A stretch of DNA of 64,000 nucleotides from Cercis canadensis (Eukaryota; Streptophyta; Magnoliopsida; Fabales; Fabaceae). The stretch is taken from contig QAOA01001508.1 of NCBI GenBank assembly GCA_003255065.1, forward strand, positions 335,061 to 399,060, read 5' to 3'. The position numbers and the translations under genes are program-made. A model generated the notes under the pieces. The model did not search any database. It saw only the letters and a list, made by a program, of their open reading frames with translations, and had not been told where the DNA came from. Shown piece by piece: positions 11,683 through 25,400 of the stretch; within the stretch, counting starts at the first letter, position 1, and every line of letters starts with the position of its first letter.

Positions 11683-14600
11683 CCTCCTCTTTTTTTTATT
11701 CTTTTTGGTAATATCTGATTGTCGTAATTTGCTCACGAATCTCAGTCTCCTATTTAGATTTTTTTTTATCACATGTATAGTAGGTGTAAAGGTTGTGGGA
11801 CCCGTTTGCCGCGCACCATTGCTACAGTGAATGCATGTTGCAAACTTGCGATCCTGTTAGTGATAAGCAGCTCCAACGCACCTCCCTCTTACTAATTCAC
11901 TACCCCATCACTTACACTTGTGTTTTGCTGATGACATTAACGTTTTCTCACTTTATGTAACAAATCAAAGGGTTTCAGCTTTCAATGGCGGGGTTCTTTC
12001 TAAGGCCATGCTTAATTGCCAATTACGAATTGGATTCTATTTGTTCCCAACACGTTTAAAGTTGAAGCACATGAAACTCATTTTTCAAATGCTCATCGTT
12101 TTCCATGTTTGCTTATTGATTGTGGCCAATTTTCATTACGGATTAATGGCTTAGCAGATAAGCCAATAGGCAACAGGAAACGAAAAAACATAATGATTCA
12201 TAATCGACAGCGACTTAATTAAGAGATTAAGACATGAACCATCATAGTTCAATCCAAAATTATGGTTGAGCAAGCAAGATATATATTAGAAGCACACTGC
12301 ATAGCACAAGCATGCACTAAGACTTTTCATGGCACAAGAGATGAGGAGCTGTCCATATCAAACCCATTAATAGCTTTGCGTTTTGTGAAATCTCATAAAA
12401 TTAGTGTGTTCAATTCAGTCTAAGACCAAAACATTTCCCAGAAAGAAAGGACAATCCCAATTGTTAGAGGTTGAGTCGTATGAAAACCAGCTTCCTAGGA
12501 AACTCCAAATCATTCACTCCATCCCTTGAATTGGACATAGGTTTCATCATTTCGTAACAATCATATTATTGAATTGACAATACTTCATATTATCATTACA
12601 TTGCACGTAGATCTCCTTATATAAATAATATTTCTCTTAATCTTTCCCTATAATTTGTTTTGTTCTTTTCATTGATTTTAGTAGTTAAGCCGTCCGCGTG
12701 TTCTTTGTTAAACACAATGCTATTCAAGAATTGTACAAATTTTTATTTATCGAATAACAGATTGTACAACTTTTTTAAATTTTTTTTTTATGATTTGTGA
12801 GAGCAACTTCTTGAAAAAAATGGTGTTAGACTTTTTATTACATCATTATGGGTTACCCATAAATCATGCAAGACTATAATTTGACCTGCGTATGGATTTT
12901 TTTTAGAGAATAATCTAAAAGCACCAATTCAACCTACTATTTATGAAAACAAATTATAATTTAATTAACTATTTATTAGTATGTTTTTTTTTTGTTTTAA
13001 AAATAAGAGTATATTTGAATAATTTTTTGTATATCGAGATTAAATTTTCCTCTAGATTATTTTAAGAGTACCCTCCCATATCAACATAGTGCATTTAAAG
13101 AAAAAAATAATAATATACTACTCCAAAATTTAAACCTTAACTAGTTTGGATATTTAAATATTTATATTGTAATAGATTAACCATAATTTTAAAAGAATAA
13201 CAAAATTAAATATAAATAATTGCAAATATCATGTTGAATAAAAATCCCAAACTTTGTGCAGCATAAGGTTGCATTATATGTGGGGTCGGGTTCACCTTCA
13301 AGACCCTGCTCACAAACAATCATGGTAGGCCCCTGCTTTGGTATAAAGCATCTCTACCATTACCATGGTTAATCATGGGACTATAGCCTTAAGTTGCCCA
13401 GACAGAACTTAAAGTTATTAGAATAGATGGCAAGAATGGGTTAGTACACAGTAGTTTCAGCAAGGATGTGAACCAGAAAACACTCAACTATATTGAGTTA
13501 TTAGCCAAGGACTCAACATTAAGTTATGTCAGTAATCTTACTATAGAACAGTGGAAAAGCCCAAACTGACACTGCCATGGTATTTAATGAACAGAAGCCA
13601 AATTAGGATGAAGGGCTCCAGAAACTCATAATTGTAATTTTCAGAGCCGCAAAAGGAACATTTGTACTGGTATTTTACCTAAAAAAGGTAGAAAGGAAAG
13701 GGAAATGTCATTACTTGCATCATCAAAGAAATTAAATGAAAGGCACAAGTGAAGACTAGCCACTGAGTCTTCTGCAGAGTCAGCTAGAGAAGACTGTAGT
13801 TTAAGCAAATTAACATTTTGTTTAGATCCGCCATTTGGGAAAATCCTTATCTTCTTTTAGGATAAAAAGAAATCAAGTTCTCACTTCAAGTACTGATTCC
13901 CTTTTCCCAAAGAGAGTCCTTTCTGCAGATAAGTCACTAAAATTAGATAAAACCATAACAAATATTTGATGTGTACTAATTCTTCTCATAAGAGCCAAAG
14001 GAATTCTTGGAGCAAAACTGATTTTCAGTACTGATTCCATTTTGCCAAAGAGAGGGCTTTTCTGCAGAACAAATGTTTGATCTTTACTATTTTTCTTTTC
14101 TTGGAGCAGAGCCAAAATTGCAAGTGTTTATCAGCATGCACCATTTTTTTATGTCTAATCCATTTGTTTTGGTGCGAAGAATCTAGCCGGTAGTGTTGCT
14201 TTGATGGAAGACCCAGCCAGCGCACTTTTTGCCATCCACAAAAGATAACTTGAGCTTGACTAATACATCACTCTCATTCTCAACACCCACCAAGCGCACT
14301 CTCCCAACCCCTAAATTCCCCCACTATGAAGAAAATAATAGCCTTTTGAGTGAGTGAGCTACAAGGACAAAGGCAATTTCTCAGTACAAGTTTTGTGTTT
14401 GGAATCTTTGCTTGAAAAGACTTTCAAAAGTTGCAATGATGTTGATGAAGAGCATTTGGAGTTCATGAATGCATAATGCATTTATCTTTTTCTTGCTGGA
14501 AGTGATCAAATGTCAATCTAGGCGATGTGCAATATATCTCTTCCAATTCTAAATATAATGAAATGAAACATCCAAGTTAGAGGAGATCATTCTCATAACC

Positions 14601-15288
14601 TTATTGGTTCAAGAAAAGATTGGCTTTTCTAGTCTTTAATTCAATCATTAGTTGTGATTAGCATAAGTGATTCCTGTGCAGATTAGCTCTTTCCTCTTCT
14701 GTCCTAAGAGTGGAGAAAATTGGGGCATTCACTAGATAATCATTGCATTTAAAGATAATGATGTGAAACTAATCATAACAAATTGAGAATGTGTTTCTTA
14801 GGGTGCTCAATTGACTAGAAAATGGAAAAAAATAAATCTTGTACTATCTCCGAAGGTTCTTAAAAAGATCGCAATTTCAAAAAAATTGGGATTTATTGTA
14901 TTTTTAACAACTAAGTACCAAGAAGACATGTCAAATTATTATTAGTTATTTTCACTTTGTTTCACATGGCAATATCCAGATTAAATCCATTTAAATTTTT
15001 TTTTTTTTTATACTACTTAGATGTTATATATTATGTCACGGAATGTGTATAAGCATTTGTAGTAGGGTAATAGCACAACCAGCCACAGATGGGCCTTGAT
15101 GCCAACAATTCTTTAATTCTCACTGGGCTTGACTCTCAGCTATAACACTCACTCTTACTACAAACTCTCGACCCAAGATAAAACCAAACTTCATTCGCAG
15201 GCCCAACACATTGCATATAACAGTCACTCTTACTACTGTGTCCTTTGATATTTTAACTGACTTCATCTCCAGAAATTGTATGCAATGC
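11683..15288. other. Gene-poor intergenic region before the tRNA
   Basis: About 3.6 kb with no supported gene. Around 13880-14090 there is an imperfect tandem duplication of roughly 140 bases (both units contain agtactgattcc and ccaaagagag). Frames at 11918-12222 have no recognisable family. Confidence 0.5.
13880..14110. repeat. Imperfect ~140-bp tandem duplication
   Basis: A block with agtactgattccctttt, ccaaagagag and a tttctgcagat/a tail at about 13889-13940 recurs in the same order at about 14028-14075; the following 50-60 bases also align loosely up to a shared agagcc. Noncoding. Confidence 0.5.
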
Positions 15289-15370
15289 GTCGATATGTCC
15301 GAGTGGTTAAGGAGACAGACTCGAAATCTGTTGGGCTTTGCCTGCGCAGGTTCGAATCCTGCTGTCGACG
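15289..15370 (+). tRNA. tRNA-Ser (anticodon CGA)
   Basis: An 82-base class II tRNA without intron. The acceptor stem is GTCGATA (15289-15295) with TGTCGAC (15363-15369), followed by discriminator G. The anticodon arm is ACAGA / CTCGAAA / TCTGT with anticodon CGA at 15322-15324, reading UCG serine codons. The long variable arm contains TTGGGCTTTGCCTGC, and the T arm has the invariant GGTTCGAATCC (internal B box). A TTTT pol III stop lies at 15377-15380. CCA is not encoded, as expected for a nuclear gene. Confidence 0.96.
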
Positions 15371-15505
15371 ATCTTATTTTCATTTCTTCATGCCAATATT
15401 TTTTACGCTCCATTTCCGAAAGGGCAAAAAAGTCATTGTGGTAGGCATCTCCCAGCTAATAAGCTCAGAATTTAGACTGCTTATCTTCTTGTCTTTCCCC
15501 CAGCC

Positions 15506-16234
15506 ATGGCTTCCTCTTTGCACCAAAACCCCACTTTCCTTAAACCCCACCATTCTCTACCAACGAGACCATTGTTACGAGTCCCAACGAGACCATCCAC
15601 GCCTTCTAGCTATGTGCTCATACGGTGCGGTAGTGGCCCACGATCCCAGCGTGGACCTCTCGTCAAAGGCCGAATCCTGAGCATCGAAGCAATCCAAGCC
15701 GTTCAATCCCTGAAACGCCTTCAGAGAACAAAACCTACCAATCTTCCTCAACTGGTTTCCAACACCCTCTCGCGTCTGATCAAATCTGACCTCTTGGCTA
15801 CTCTGAAGGAGCTCCTACGGCAGGATCAGTGCGCCCTAGCACTCCAAGCATTCTCCGTCGTCCGATTAGAGTACAAGCCGGATTTGTCCCTGTACGCTGA
15901 GATGGTGCAGGCGCTTGCCAGGAGTGGGATGGCGGAGGATGTGGACCGTCTGATCCTTGATATGGAGGGAATTGATTGTGAAGATAAAGGGCTTATAAGT
16001 TTAATCAAGGCTGTGATTGGAGCTGACAGGAGGGAATCAACGGTCAGGATTTACGGGTTGATGAAGGAGGGTGGGTGGGGGTCCACGGTTGAGCCAGATG
16101 AGTATGTGGTTAAGGTTTTGAGTAACGGCTTCAAGAGTTTTGGGGAACAGGTTCTTGCAGAGGAAGTTGAAAATGAATACAAAAGGGCATTTGCGAGGTT
16201 CTCTAGGGGCAAATTCGAGAAATTGAGAATTTAG
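15506..16234 (+). CDS. THA8L: THYLAKOID ASSEMBLY 8-like PPR protein, plastid-targeted (242 aa)
   Basis: A single intronless frame of 242 aa. The first ~45 residues are rich in Ser, Pro, Thr and Arg with no acidic residues (MASSLHQNPTFLKPHHS...), as in plastid transit peptides. The mature part has the family signature SIEAIQAVQSLKRLQR, then short PPR-type helical repeats (ALALQAFSVVRLEYKPDLSLYAEMVQALARSG and a following repeat). THA8-family proteins are small PPR proteins acting in plastid RNA metabolism: maize THA8 is needed for splicing of certain plastid group II introns; the THA8-like paralogue is less well defined. The start is the first Met in a good plant context (ccATGGCT). The ATG lies only 135 bases after the tRNA-Ser, so the promoter or 5' UTR must overlap or abut the tRNA gene. 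Confidence 0.9.
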   Translation: MASSLHQNPTFLKPHHSLPTRPLLRVPTRPSTPSSYVLIRCGSGPRSQRGPLVKGRILSIEAIQAVQSLKRLQRTKPTNLPQLVSNTLSRLIKSDLLATLKELLRQDQCALALQAFSVVRLEYKPDLSLYAEMVQALARSGMAEDVDRLILDMEGIDCEDKGLISLIKAVIGADRRESTVRIYGLMKEGGWGSTVEPDEYVVKVLSNGFKSFGEQVLAEEVENEYKRAFARFSRGKFEKLRI

Positions 16235-17536
16235 TGATATTATTATTATATATGCAAAAATGTTAATATTAAAACGCATGTCCAAATTTCATTTTTTACT
16301 ATACATTTTATGATGTTTCGTTTCTTTTCCCTCTTAACAAATTCCAATAAGTCTTCATTCTGTCTATATTTGATTTCTTTCCTACAAAATAAAAAGTAAA
16401 TAATTTTTTTGATTTGCTTAGAGGAAATGGTTTCCTATGACCCTTTGAATCTTTGATCATCTACACAAACTTACGAGTCTTGCACTAGCTCTATCTAGTT
16501 GGCTCTAAGACAAAGAAGATATTATTGTCACTTATATCTCATATCATATGAATTGGAGGATTGCTACCAATGCCCCAATAAAACTACTCCAATATTACCT
16601 CAATTGNAGGTTTCTTAGAAATTTGTTATATTTATGTAGTATGTCATATTACATAAGAATAATTAATATATTAATGACATGTGTATACTTTAATTGTTTT
16701 TAAGTTTGTTTGAAAAAATAAGATAAATTATATTTATATTCAATAAAATATAAAAATTACGTATACTTATTACGTTAGTGTAATATAACTTATGGTATCA
16801 TAAAATCTCTGATATATATAAATTNGTTAAATAATACACAAAAAAATTTACCTATTCTTCTATTCAACCATACATTTTATCGAAGGTAAAATCCTAGGTT
16901 GCTTAGTCTTTTCCTATAAATTTTACGATGTAATAGATGTATGGCATAATGTGAAATCACAATTTGTTTTGAATATATTCCATAGTTCTATTGAATTCTA
17001 TTTCTCATTTATCTCCATTTTTGGTTGCAAAACTCTGGAAAAATAATTTTGGGTTATTTTTTAGGGATTTTATTTAACTTTTTGTCATTCAATATCACTT
17101 GTATTTACTGTTTCGAGCATTTAGCTATCAATTTACTAATAAAACTCAAATATTAATTTATATTTAGATAACTATTCGGGCCATTTTCACCATGTGGTAT
17201 TTTTAAAATTATTTTTTTTATATAAAAAATGTATCTTTTTTTCGCCATATAATTTTTTTTATAAACAACTAATTTGTTCATCAAGCATAGAAAAGTACTT
17301 TTCAGAGAAAAGACAAATTGAATAAAAAAGAAAAATTATAAATTCCTTACTTATCTTTACTCTCCTGCGGCTCTCCCACCATTATGGAGCAACCGAGCAA
17401 GCATTTACGGAGGACAACTTGGTAAAATCCAAGACAAGAGGCCCTTCAATGCAAAATTGTGACCTTGCTGCTTCAACCGCCTTGTTAATGGTGCTGCTGA
17501 CCAGAGCATCCTCATCTCTCTCTCTCAAACCCTATA
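16235..17536. other. Intergenic region between THA8-like gene and PEX2
   Basis: It contains the inverted copy of the dispersed repeat (16605-16815) and two single N positions (16607, 16825). The last ~150 bases are less AT-rich and probably carry the PEX2 5' UTR. No other gene seen. Confidence 0.6.
16605..16815 (-). repeat. Dispersed AT-rich repeat, copy 2 (inverted)
   Basis: Its reverse complement aligns with 505-690. Both copies share gattttatgataccata/c, the acaaacttaaaaa block and the final aaacct. It also holds an N at 16607. Confidence 0.6.
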
Positions 17537-20500
17537 ATGCACAGAGAAAGGCAAGCAACTTCATCATCATCGTCAACAGGGGCAATGAATAGCAGTGGTC
17601 TCCCACCACCACCAGATGCTTGGCTCGATACTTGCCACAAGTTGCTGCCTCACTGGGAATCTCTTTCCCTTTCTCATCAGGTGCTTTTCTCTAATTCGCC
17701 CTAACGGAGCATCAATACCTTAATTTTGGTGTGCTCTTGAATCAAATTCAAGCCCAATACTTAACTCTAATTTTGGGATTTAATCTGTTTTCTTGCTGAA
17801 CTTCTAGTTACTCGGGTCCATAGCTTTTCCATACTTCGTTTTCCTTTTTGTTAATATTTATAGCTAGATTTTCTCATTAATTCAGTCATTTTTATGGAGG
17901 TTTTTGTGAAAGAACGTTTTACCCTGAGCAAAATATGCAAATTTTAGTTTGGGGGATGAGAAATTGCTATTTAGGGAGTCTTTGATTCTGCAGACGTGTT
18001 CCCAGAATATGTAAAAACTCGCCTTTTGCAGAAAGTTTCATTGCAAATGGAGCTTCCTAGAGGGGCATATTGAATGTCTGCAATATCCAGGGAGATAAAA
18101 AGTCCATTGCCATAAAAATGAGACTGTTACATCGAAACTTGTAGATGGAGTATTTACTTAAATTGCATCATCTTATATGCCTTCCTGTGCGATTCATTTG
18201 GATGCATAAATATAGAAAGCTAGTGGATTGAGTTCACAAGGTCTGTATTACTTATACTTAACAATGGAAGCTAGTAATTCCATGCTGTTGGAATCCATGT
18301 GCCTGCACTCCATTTGAATGGACTCAAAATCATTATAATTACATTTATAAATAATCTCTCTTCTTTATGCTTGTTTTTATTATTTTCTTGATATCTCAAT
18401 CTTTGCCCATGTTTTCATGCACTGTTAATTAAATTACCCCCTATGTGAAATATTCTGCAGTCATCTATCCCAATTTCTATATCAAGAGTTAACCAAGTTG
18501 ATGCAGCAAGATTGGATGTTGAAATTTCAGCCATGTTAAAAGAACAGTTGGTTAAAGTATTCACTTTAATGAAGGTATAGTTATGATTTACTTTCATATT
18601 TTTATTAAATGAATGGACGTATGTATTTATGCAGTGATTTTACTAGCAATTTGGAACTCCTTTGAGCATCTTTTAAATGCTTTTTATTTTTGGGATTAGC
18701 CAGGAATGTTATTCCAGTATGAAGCCGAGCTTGATGCTTTCCTTGAGTTTCTTATTTGGCGGTTCTCAATTTGGGTAGATAAACCAACTCCAGGCATTGC
18801 TCTCATGAACCTGAGGTATAGGAATGAGCGTGCAATGGAATCAAGAGAAAAAGGTAAGAAGGTCTGAATATCATCTGCCTATAGTGCTATTAGCTAGTGG
18901 TCTTCAATGTTGTGAGATGGTTCTGATTGACTCTTCAATAACTGTTGGATTATTTACCAGGGTTAAGAGACATTAGATAGTTAACCTTTTGAAACTTGTA
19001 TCACACTCTTGTGCCCTGAAATCATTGTAATTGCTGATTTGCTTTTAAAGTCTTCGAATAAGAAATTCTAATGCAGACAGATTAAAAAGCGTCTTTCAAG
19101 TTTTCAGCATAAAATTTTTCTTAGGTTGATCTTGAATACCCTTTTCATCTGTGATTTTTTCTACTCTGCATTATGCTCACATGGTGCATCAAGATTCAAT
19201 AAAAGTTTAAATATGATCATTGCATAAGGCTTTTCTTTGCTTTAACATTTAAGTAAGTTTAAGATTTACTGATGATCGTTTAGTGTTGCATATATACCTG
19301 CATAGGAGTATCATTCACCCTTGTAGCATATTCATCCTGACTAACTTATCCTACTTTTTCTTGTGTGGTTTGTCCACACAGTCAGAACTGGTCTGGAGGG
19401 ACCTGGACTCACTGTTGCTCAGAAGATTTGGTATTGTATTGCTACTGTTGGTGGTCAGTATATCTGGGCTCGTTTACAATCCTTCTCTGCTTTTCGTAGA
19501 TGGGGTGATTCTGGGCAGGTACTTTCTTAGTTGCCCTTTTTAGGCCCCATGCAGAAGCCATTTGCAAGCCTCCAGATGGAGCTAAATTGAAATGAGCTCT
19601 AATTTGGCTGTGTTTTTCATTCAGAGGTCATTGGCACGACGAGCATGGATCTTGATACAACGTATAGAAGGAATTTATAGAGCTGCTTCATTTGGCAACC
19701 TGTTGATATTTCTTTGCACGGGAAGGTATTTCTTTTCAAGAACTATACTATTAACATTATTTATTTATTCAATTCATGTCTTCTGAAATCTTTTTCTATT
19801 TATTAATTTTTTTTTTTAACTATGTAATTGGTTTGGTTTTGTTTGAATGTTCAGTTTCCTGTAGGTATGACACTAACTCATGATTGACTTGCAATCTGCG
19901 GCTTCTCTTATTGTTTGTGATAATGTGAATCAGGTATAGAAATCTTATTGAAAGAGCTTTACGAGCTAGGCTTGTCTATGGGAGCCCAAATATGAATCGT
20001 GCTGTTAGCTTTGAGTACATGAACCGGCAGTTAGTTTGGAATGAATTCTCGGTAATTTTTCTCCCCTTCATTAAATTTAGTCTTTTAGTTCTTGGAATCT
20101 CGAGTTACTTGAGGTTCATCTACAATTTTGTCTATCATTCTATACAATTGAATATGAAAGATAGGGGTTGCTGACTGTGCATTACTTGGTCAAATGGGCA
20201 TATCTTTTCCCTTTGAAATTGCTTTTGACGTTGCTTTCCTTTACTTGTGGTTTTTCCTTCTTTTTTTTCTTTTCCGGGTTTTCATGTTGTTCTTCTGCTT
20301 AGGATACAGGGAAGTATGCTATTCCTAGATATTTGCTTATTAATTAACTTGAGATTTCAGTCTTACAAAATGTGTTTTCATCTCAGACCTTACATACATT
20401 TTCTGTTGCTTTCTAGATTTTGACACATAAGTGGTTAGTTCAAGTGTGACTGCCTTATCTCCTAGTTTCATTGATCTATGCCAAACTTGACTATTTGAGA

Positions 20501-21268
20501 AACTTAGGACTATGATAGGGTATATGCACCATTTTGGAAAGTATATTAAGTCTTGATATTTAAATCCCCATTTCTGATTAGGGTTGAGCTCATTTTTCTG
20601 AGCTGACAGATGGTTCCTCTTGGTTTGCCTGCAGAGCATGTTTGTATTCAATTTCTAAATATTACTGCATGAGAAAAAAATCTCCTAGTGCTTCGGGATT
20701 TTCTAGCTTATGAAAGTTTGAGAGATTTATTCCTCACCCTATAATGCTTTGGAGTTTATTTCTTGTTCTGATGGCAGGAAATGTTGTTGTTACTTCTTCC
20801 TCTCCTTAACTCATCGTCTGTAAGAAATCTCCTTCGACCATTTTCGAAGGATAAATCTTCAAGTTCAGCTGGGGATGACACTGCATGCCCAATTTGCCAG
20901 GCGACTCCAACCATTTCATTTGTTGCTCTCCCTTGTGAGCACAGGTGCATCTCAAGATTTACCCTCCGTTTACATTGATATTTTCATTGAAAGAAGCATT
21001 CTACTTGACAGACATTTTGATAATTTGGTATAACCTATAGCTTGGAATAATTGTAAAGAGCTCAAATTTATGCTTATATGCTTCTTTAAATTCAGCTGTT
21101 TCTCATTGGAGAAGTGCTACTGTGCTAAGCATCAAACCTTTTCTTTCTAGCAGATACTGCTACTACTGTCTTCGAACACGATGTACTGCTGTTCCATCAT
21201 TTAGATGTTCCAGGTGCAGTGAGCCTGTGGTTGCTATGCAGCGGCATAGCGGTGTCACCAAGGAATGA
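17537..21268 (+). CDS. PEX2: Peroxisome biogenesis protein 2, RING E3 ligase (349 aa, 8 exons)
   Basis: Exons 17537-17680, 18461-18574, 18700-18853, 19382-19518, 19625-19725, 19934-20051, 20778-20944 and 21154-21268 join in frame to 349 aa. Residues about 20-270 form the Pex2/Pex12-type N-terminal domain with hydrophobic segments embedded in the peroxisomal membrane. The C-terminus has a complete C3HC4 RING: C293, C296, C309, H311, C314, C317, C330, C333 (TACPICQATP... CEHRYCYYC... CSRC). With PEX10 and PEX12 it forms the ubiquitin ligase that modifies the PEX5 receptor for recycling. An N-terminal Ser-rich stretch precedes a second Met (residue 17), which could be the true start. The RING is split by the last intron between H311-R312 and Y313. 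Confidence 0.95.
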
Positions 21269-22138
21269 ATGATCTTTACAAGGGAAAAGAGTGGAATAAT
21301 CTTTGCAAACATATGATCAACTTAGGGAATTAGGGATATAAAATGCTGGATGGAATTGGGGTGGTATTCTTTTTTTCTGGTCCTCCCATAATATTCATAT
21401 TTATTTGAAAAACAATTAATTTCTTTATAACATCTGTTCCCCCATTGAGTGTGGGTGTATTCTTTCTCCCGTTTAGCAATAGATAGTTCAGTATTCTCAT
21501 ACCAGTCTATTTTTATTGTCCAAGTTGAAGTTAAAATTAAAATTGTATATATTATGGTTGGCAATCTCTTTTTGTTGGGATTACAACTCGTTTGTATGTA
21601 ACAGTGTATCAAGTAGCTGCCATGGATGAGCTTACGCAGGTCGTTGAGTGGTTCTTTTCAAGTGTTTTCATTACACTCAACATGTTTTGGTGTTTTGTAC
21701 TGTTGGTAACAATGTTTTTTTTTTTTGGTTGGGTTGTTGGTAACAACGTTGATCATACCGCAAGGTGTACTAGTATCATGTTTATATCACTTTCACTCAA
21801 TTATGTCTTATACTAATCTGCTAAGGGCACACAGAGGAGTATTCTTGAGTCCGAGGGACTCAACAACTAAATTGGATATACTAAAAGGTACCATCTCATT
21901 TGTATGGCGAGGCAAAAAAAATGAAATTTGGGAAGTTGAAATTAAAAAAGAATAGAAAGATTTTAATTTCCCCTGTTGGTACTTGGTAAAGGTAAAAAAA
22001 ATGAGACGATTCAAATCAAAGAAGTTTCAATTCCTCGGTGCTCCTATTTGGTAGAAACTAGAAATGAAGGTAAAGATGAATGAATATTTACTAATTCATC
22101 CGACTAAAGTTATAATAAGATGTAAAAATAAGAAAAGA
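21269..22138. other. Intergenic region downstream of PEX2
   Basis: It holds the PEX2 3' UTR and AT-rich DNA. No supported gene. Confidence 0.5.
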
Positions 22139-22455
22139 GAGTTTATTATTTTAAGTGTTTGATGTTGAAGGAAAAGATAATTTAATTTTAAATATAGAAT
22201 TTTCAATTTAGTAGCTTTTATATCATATAAAATGATCAAAATATCTTTTAGTATTATATGATTATTTTATTTATTTTTAAATATAATAGTAAGATGTGTG
22301 AACAAATTAATTATATATATTAACAGAATAATCACATAACATTAAAATATATTTTAATCATTTTATATAATATAAAAGACACTAAAAAAAAAAGTCTCAT
22401 ATTTAAACTGAGTTATCTTTTCTTTTAACATTAAGTATTTTAGAATAATAAACTC
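22139..22455. mobile_element. Long foldback MITE (~317 bp)
   Basis: The left half, starting gagtttattattttaagtg, matches the reverse complement of the right half, ending aataataaactc, nearly to the centre (conserved blocks include gaaaagataa, cttttatatcatataaaatga and tgattatt). The whole element is one imperfect hairpin, with no coding capacity. Target-site duplication is unclear. Confidence 0.7.
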
Positions 22456-25400
22456 AAAAAAAAAATGAGATAAAGAATGATAAATTTAACATAACTCATT
22501 CTCTTTATATCAAGTAAAGTAAATTATAAAGTAATAGAATACACGTGCGTCTCTCAAGATGATAAGCTTGGATTGTCTTTTCCAATAAAGGTTTGTAGAA
22601 TCCGTACGTTGACAAGGTTATTTAGGAGAGCTACACTAATTATGTAGTCTTGGCTCCATTTTTGTGAATAAATTTCATTTATAATCACAAGATAACAAAA
22701 ACAAAACAAGAAAAAAGATCAACGATGTGTCAAACTCAGTCAAAAACCTTTTTCTTTATCAATTTTGTTGTTTCTCTGCATGATTAGCCAAAAGTTTACA
22801 ACTGATAAAAAGGGAGATAGATAGATCACTTGCCTATAAGGCTGTTGGTGAGACATAAACTTTCTGATTGTTGATGATTCTTGAGTTTAGTGGAAGACCA
22901 ATGGTCAAACAAAATCATCTGATCATAAAATTCTTATCCCCTCTTCTTAAGTTGTGATATGTTGAATTCTGAACTTTTTATTAAAAAGGTAAAATACTTG
23001 GAAATGAGACCACATCTTTTTTGTGAATATATTAGGTTATCAATATCATATTTACTTTTCATTGATTCAAACATTTGTTCTTAGAAAAAGATTCGAAAAG
23101 GTTTTCAAGAACTTGACCATGGAAAAGTTGTCTGCTTCATTTACTTCCGTACGCAATAATAATTAACTTCTTCCTATTTTATGATTTGGAAATTAGACAC
23201 TATATATTTCATCCTTACATTATAAAATTTACAAGAATTCAAATCATCAATCAGTTAGTCAACAATTTCTTCAATTTTAATTGATATTAACATTAATTAG
23301 TATTATTCTTGCATTGATGTGCAAGCTGTTAAGCGCAGAATTCAGACAATAAAATGTGGGATAAATTTTATATTATCATAGAATCATAAATAATATAAAT
23401 TTATAGTATGATATAAATAGCATTAATTCTTAGATTTATTACTTACATCAACATCAAACAACATATATGTTCCATTTTATTTTTGCGACGACTCATGATC
23501 AAAGGTAAGAACACTTATAGCTTCTTCAATTTCGATTAGGATTAGCATCCAAACTGTGTAAAATGTCTGCGCACTGTTTTTTGTGTCAAATCAGAAGCAA
23601 ATCACTTCTGATTTTAGTGTATAATGTTTTTCCAACTTCCAAGACTATATGCAGACCGGATTTTGGAGTTTCTCAACAAAAGCCAGTGGCAAACATGTTA
23701 CTAATGTGAGATAAAGTTATGTTCTAGTTGAATTTTTTCTTTTTCTCCTATTAATTTTATTTTGGTGAACTTGTTATTTTTTAGGGTTCAAAACACATTC
23801 ACATGGACATTAATTGCATGGAATTACAGATTACCCATAATAAAATTTATGTGATAAGGAACCAAGAAGTACGTACAAATACCATGTGCCATTGCAATAT
23901 ATTAGACTTGTTCTTTCTTTGGCGTTTGGGAAATGTAGTTTTCCTTTTGTTGTATCTCTTCCATTCTTTTTCCTTTTTTGGATCATTGTGCACAGACTCT
24001 CTGATTTTTTGGTCAGTACTCGATTGATGGCGTGCCTCAAATTAAACCAATATCATCATCACTTGAAATCGGCATTTTGTTTATATAAGATGACATAAAG
24101 AAGCTCGATCCAAGTTTTCACACTAAAAAATTCATATATATACGTACAATTATTATATCTGAAAATTTTATTTTAAGAAAACTCGATCTAGAAAGGGCTC
24201 TTCTCTTTTGTTTTTTCCCCTTAAAGTATGGGTCCAATAAAGGAAGGCCACTGAATATTGTCTTCCAATGAGTGATAATAAATTAAAATTTTTATTGATT
24301 TTTTTTAGACTCTCTCCTCATTAGTATTATTTTAAAGAGGAATGACTATTACACTTTTTTACACTTGATATTATCTAAATTTAATTCAATTTACTAAAAT
24401 TTAAATTGAATTAATCTATTAAAATATTTTTTTTGTTACATAATGGTAAAGATGCTTAAATGTCTAATTTTCTGTAAACTACTCAAACTCCTAATCACTG
24501 GACCATACCTAATAATTTCTATTAAAACATTTTAAGTGTAGCTTATTTTTTTTAAAAAAAAAAAGAAAAATATTAAGTAACTAAAATTGCTCCTAGAATA
24601 ATATAAACTTATAATTGCCTTAAAATAAATATATGGTACAACTAAAATTTTAATAAATTGTAACATAATAACAGTACTCTTCTAAAAAAATATCATTCTT
24701 TTTTAAGAACTTTACCAATAATTAAACAACTTCAATTTGTATCATAAATTAGAGATGATAGCTCTCTCTCTCTCTCTCTAAATAGACAAACAAAAGAATG
24801 AAATATTCCCTCCTCACTCCTTTATGGGTGTCTTCCGTACAAGACTGTGTTGATGGCAGCAAAAATAGATCAATCATGAGTTTCCTTTGATTCTCCTTTT
24901 ATTGTTGGGTAATTGAAACTATCAGCTGTTTTTGAATGAGGCAGCATCTCTTATGGTTAGAAGACACAATCCTCCCAATTATACACATAAGAGCTCCAAC
25001 CTAGCTTTCCCATCCATGCACTTATACAAGAAAATGAATGTTTAGTGATCCAGATATTATTAATTTCCTTTTGATATTTATATATACATTTTGAATCCTC
25101 CATATATACTAGAATATAGAAGATGGGCAATTTTTATAATTAAAATTTGCATCCTTTGTCTTCACATGGATGTAGAATCTGATTTACTCAATATATATAT
25201 ATATACAGTAGACATAAAAAGAAATTACCAATTAAGTTCGATCGTTTACATATTCATTAATTATGTTAATAAATATTATGGGTAGTCTCTAATATTGGTG
25301 CCATTTAATTAGTTAAGATCTTAATTATTTGAACATAATATTGATGATTTAGTTATAGTGCAGATAGCAGTTGTGAGCATTTATTCATGGGAGATTCCTA

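Noticed and set aside
11452..11772. 106-aa minus-strand frame rich in Arg and Pro
   Set aside because: It lies over the GC-rich right arm of the hAT-type element and reflects base composition.
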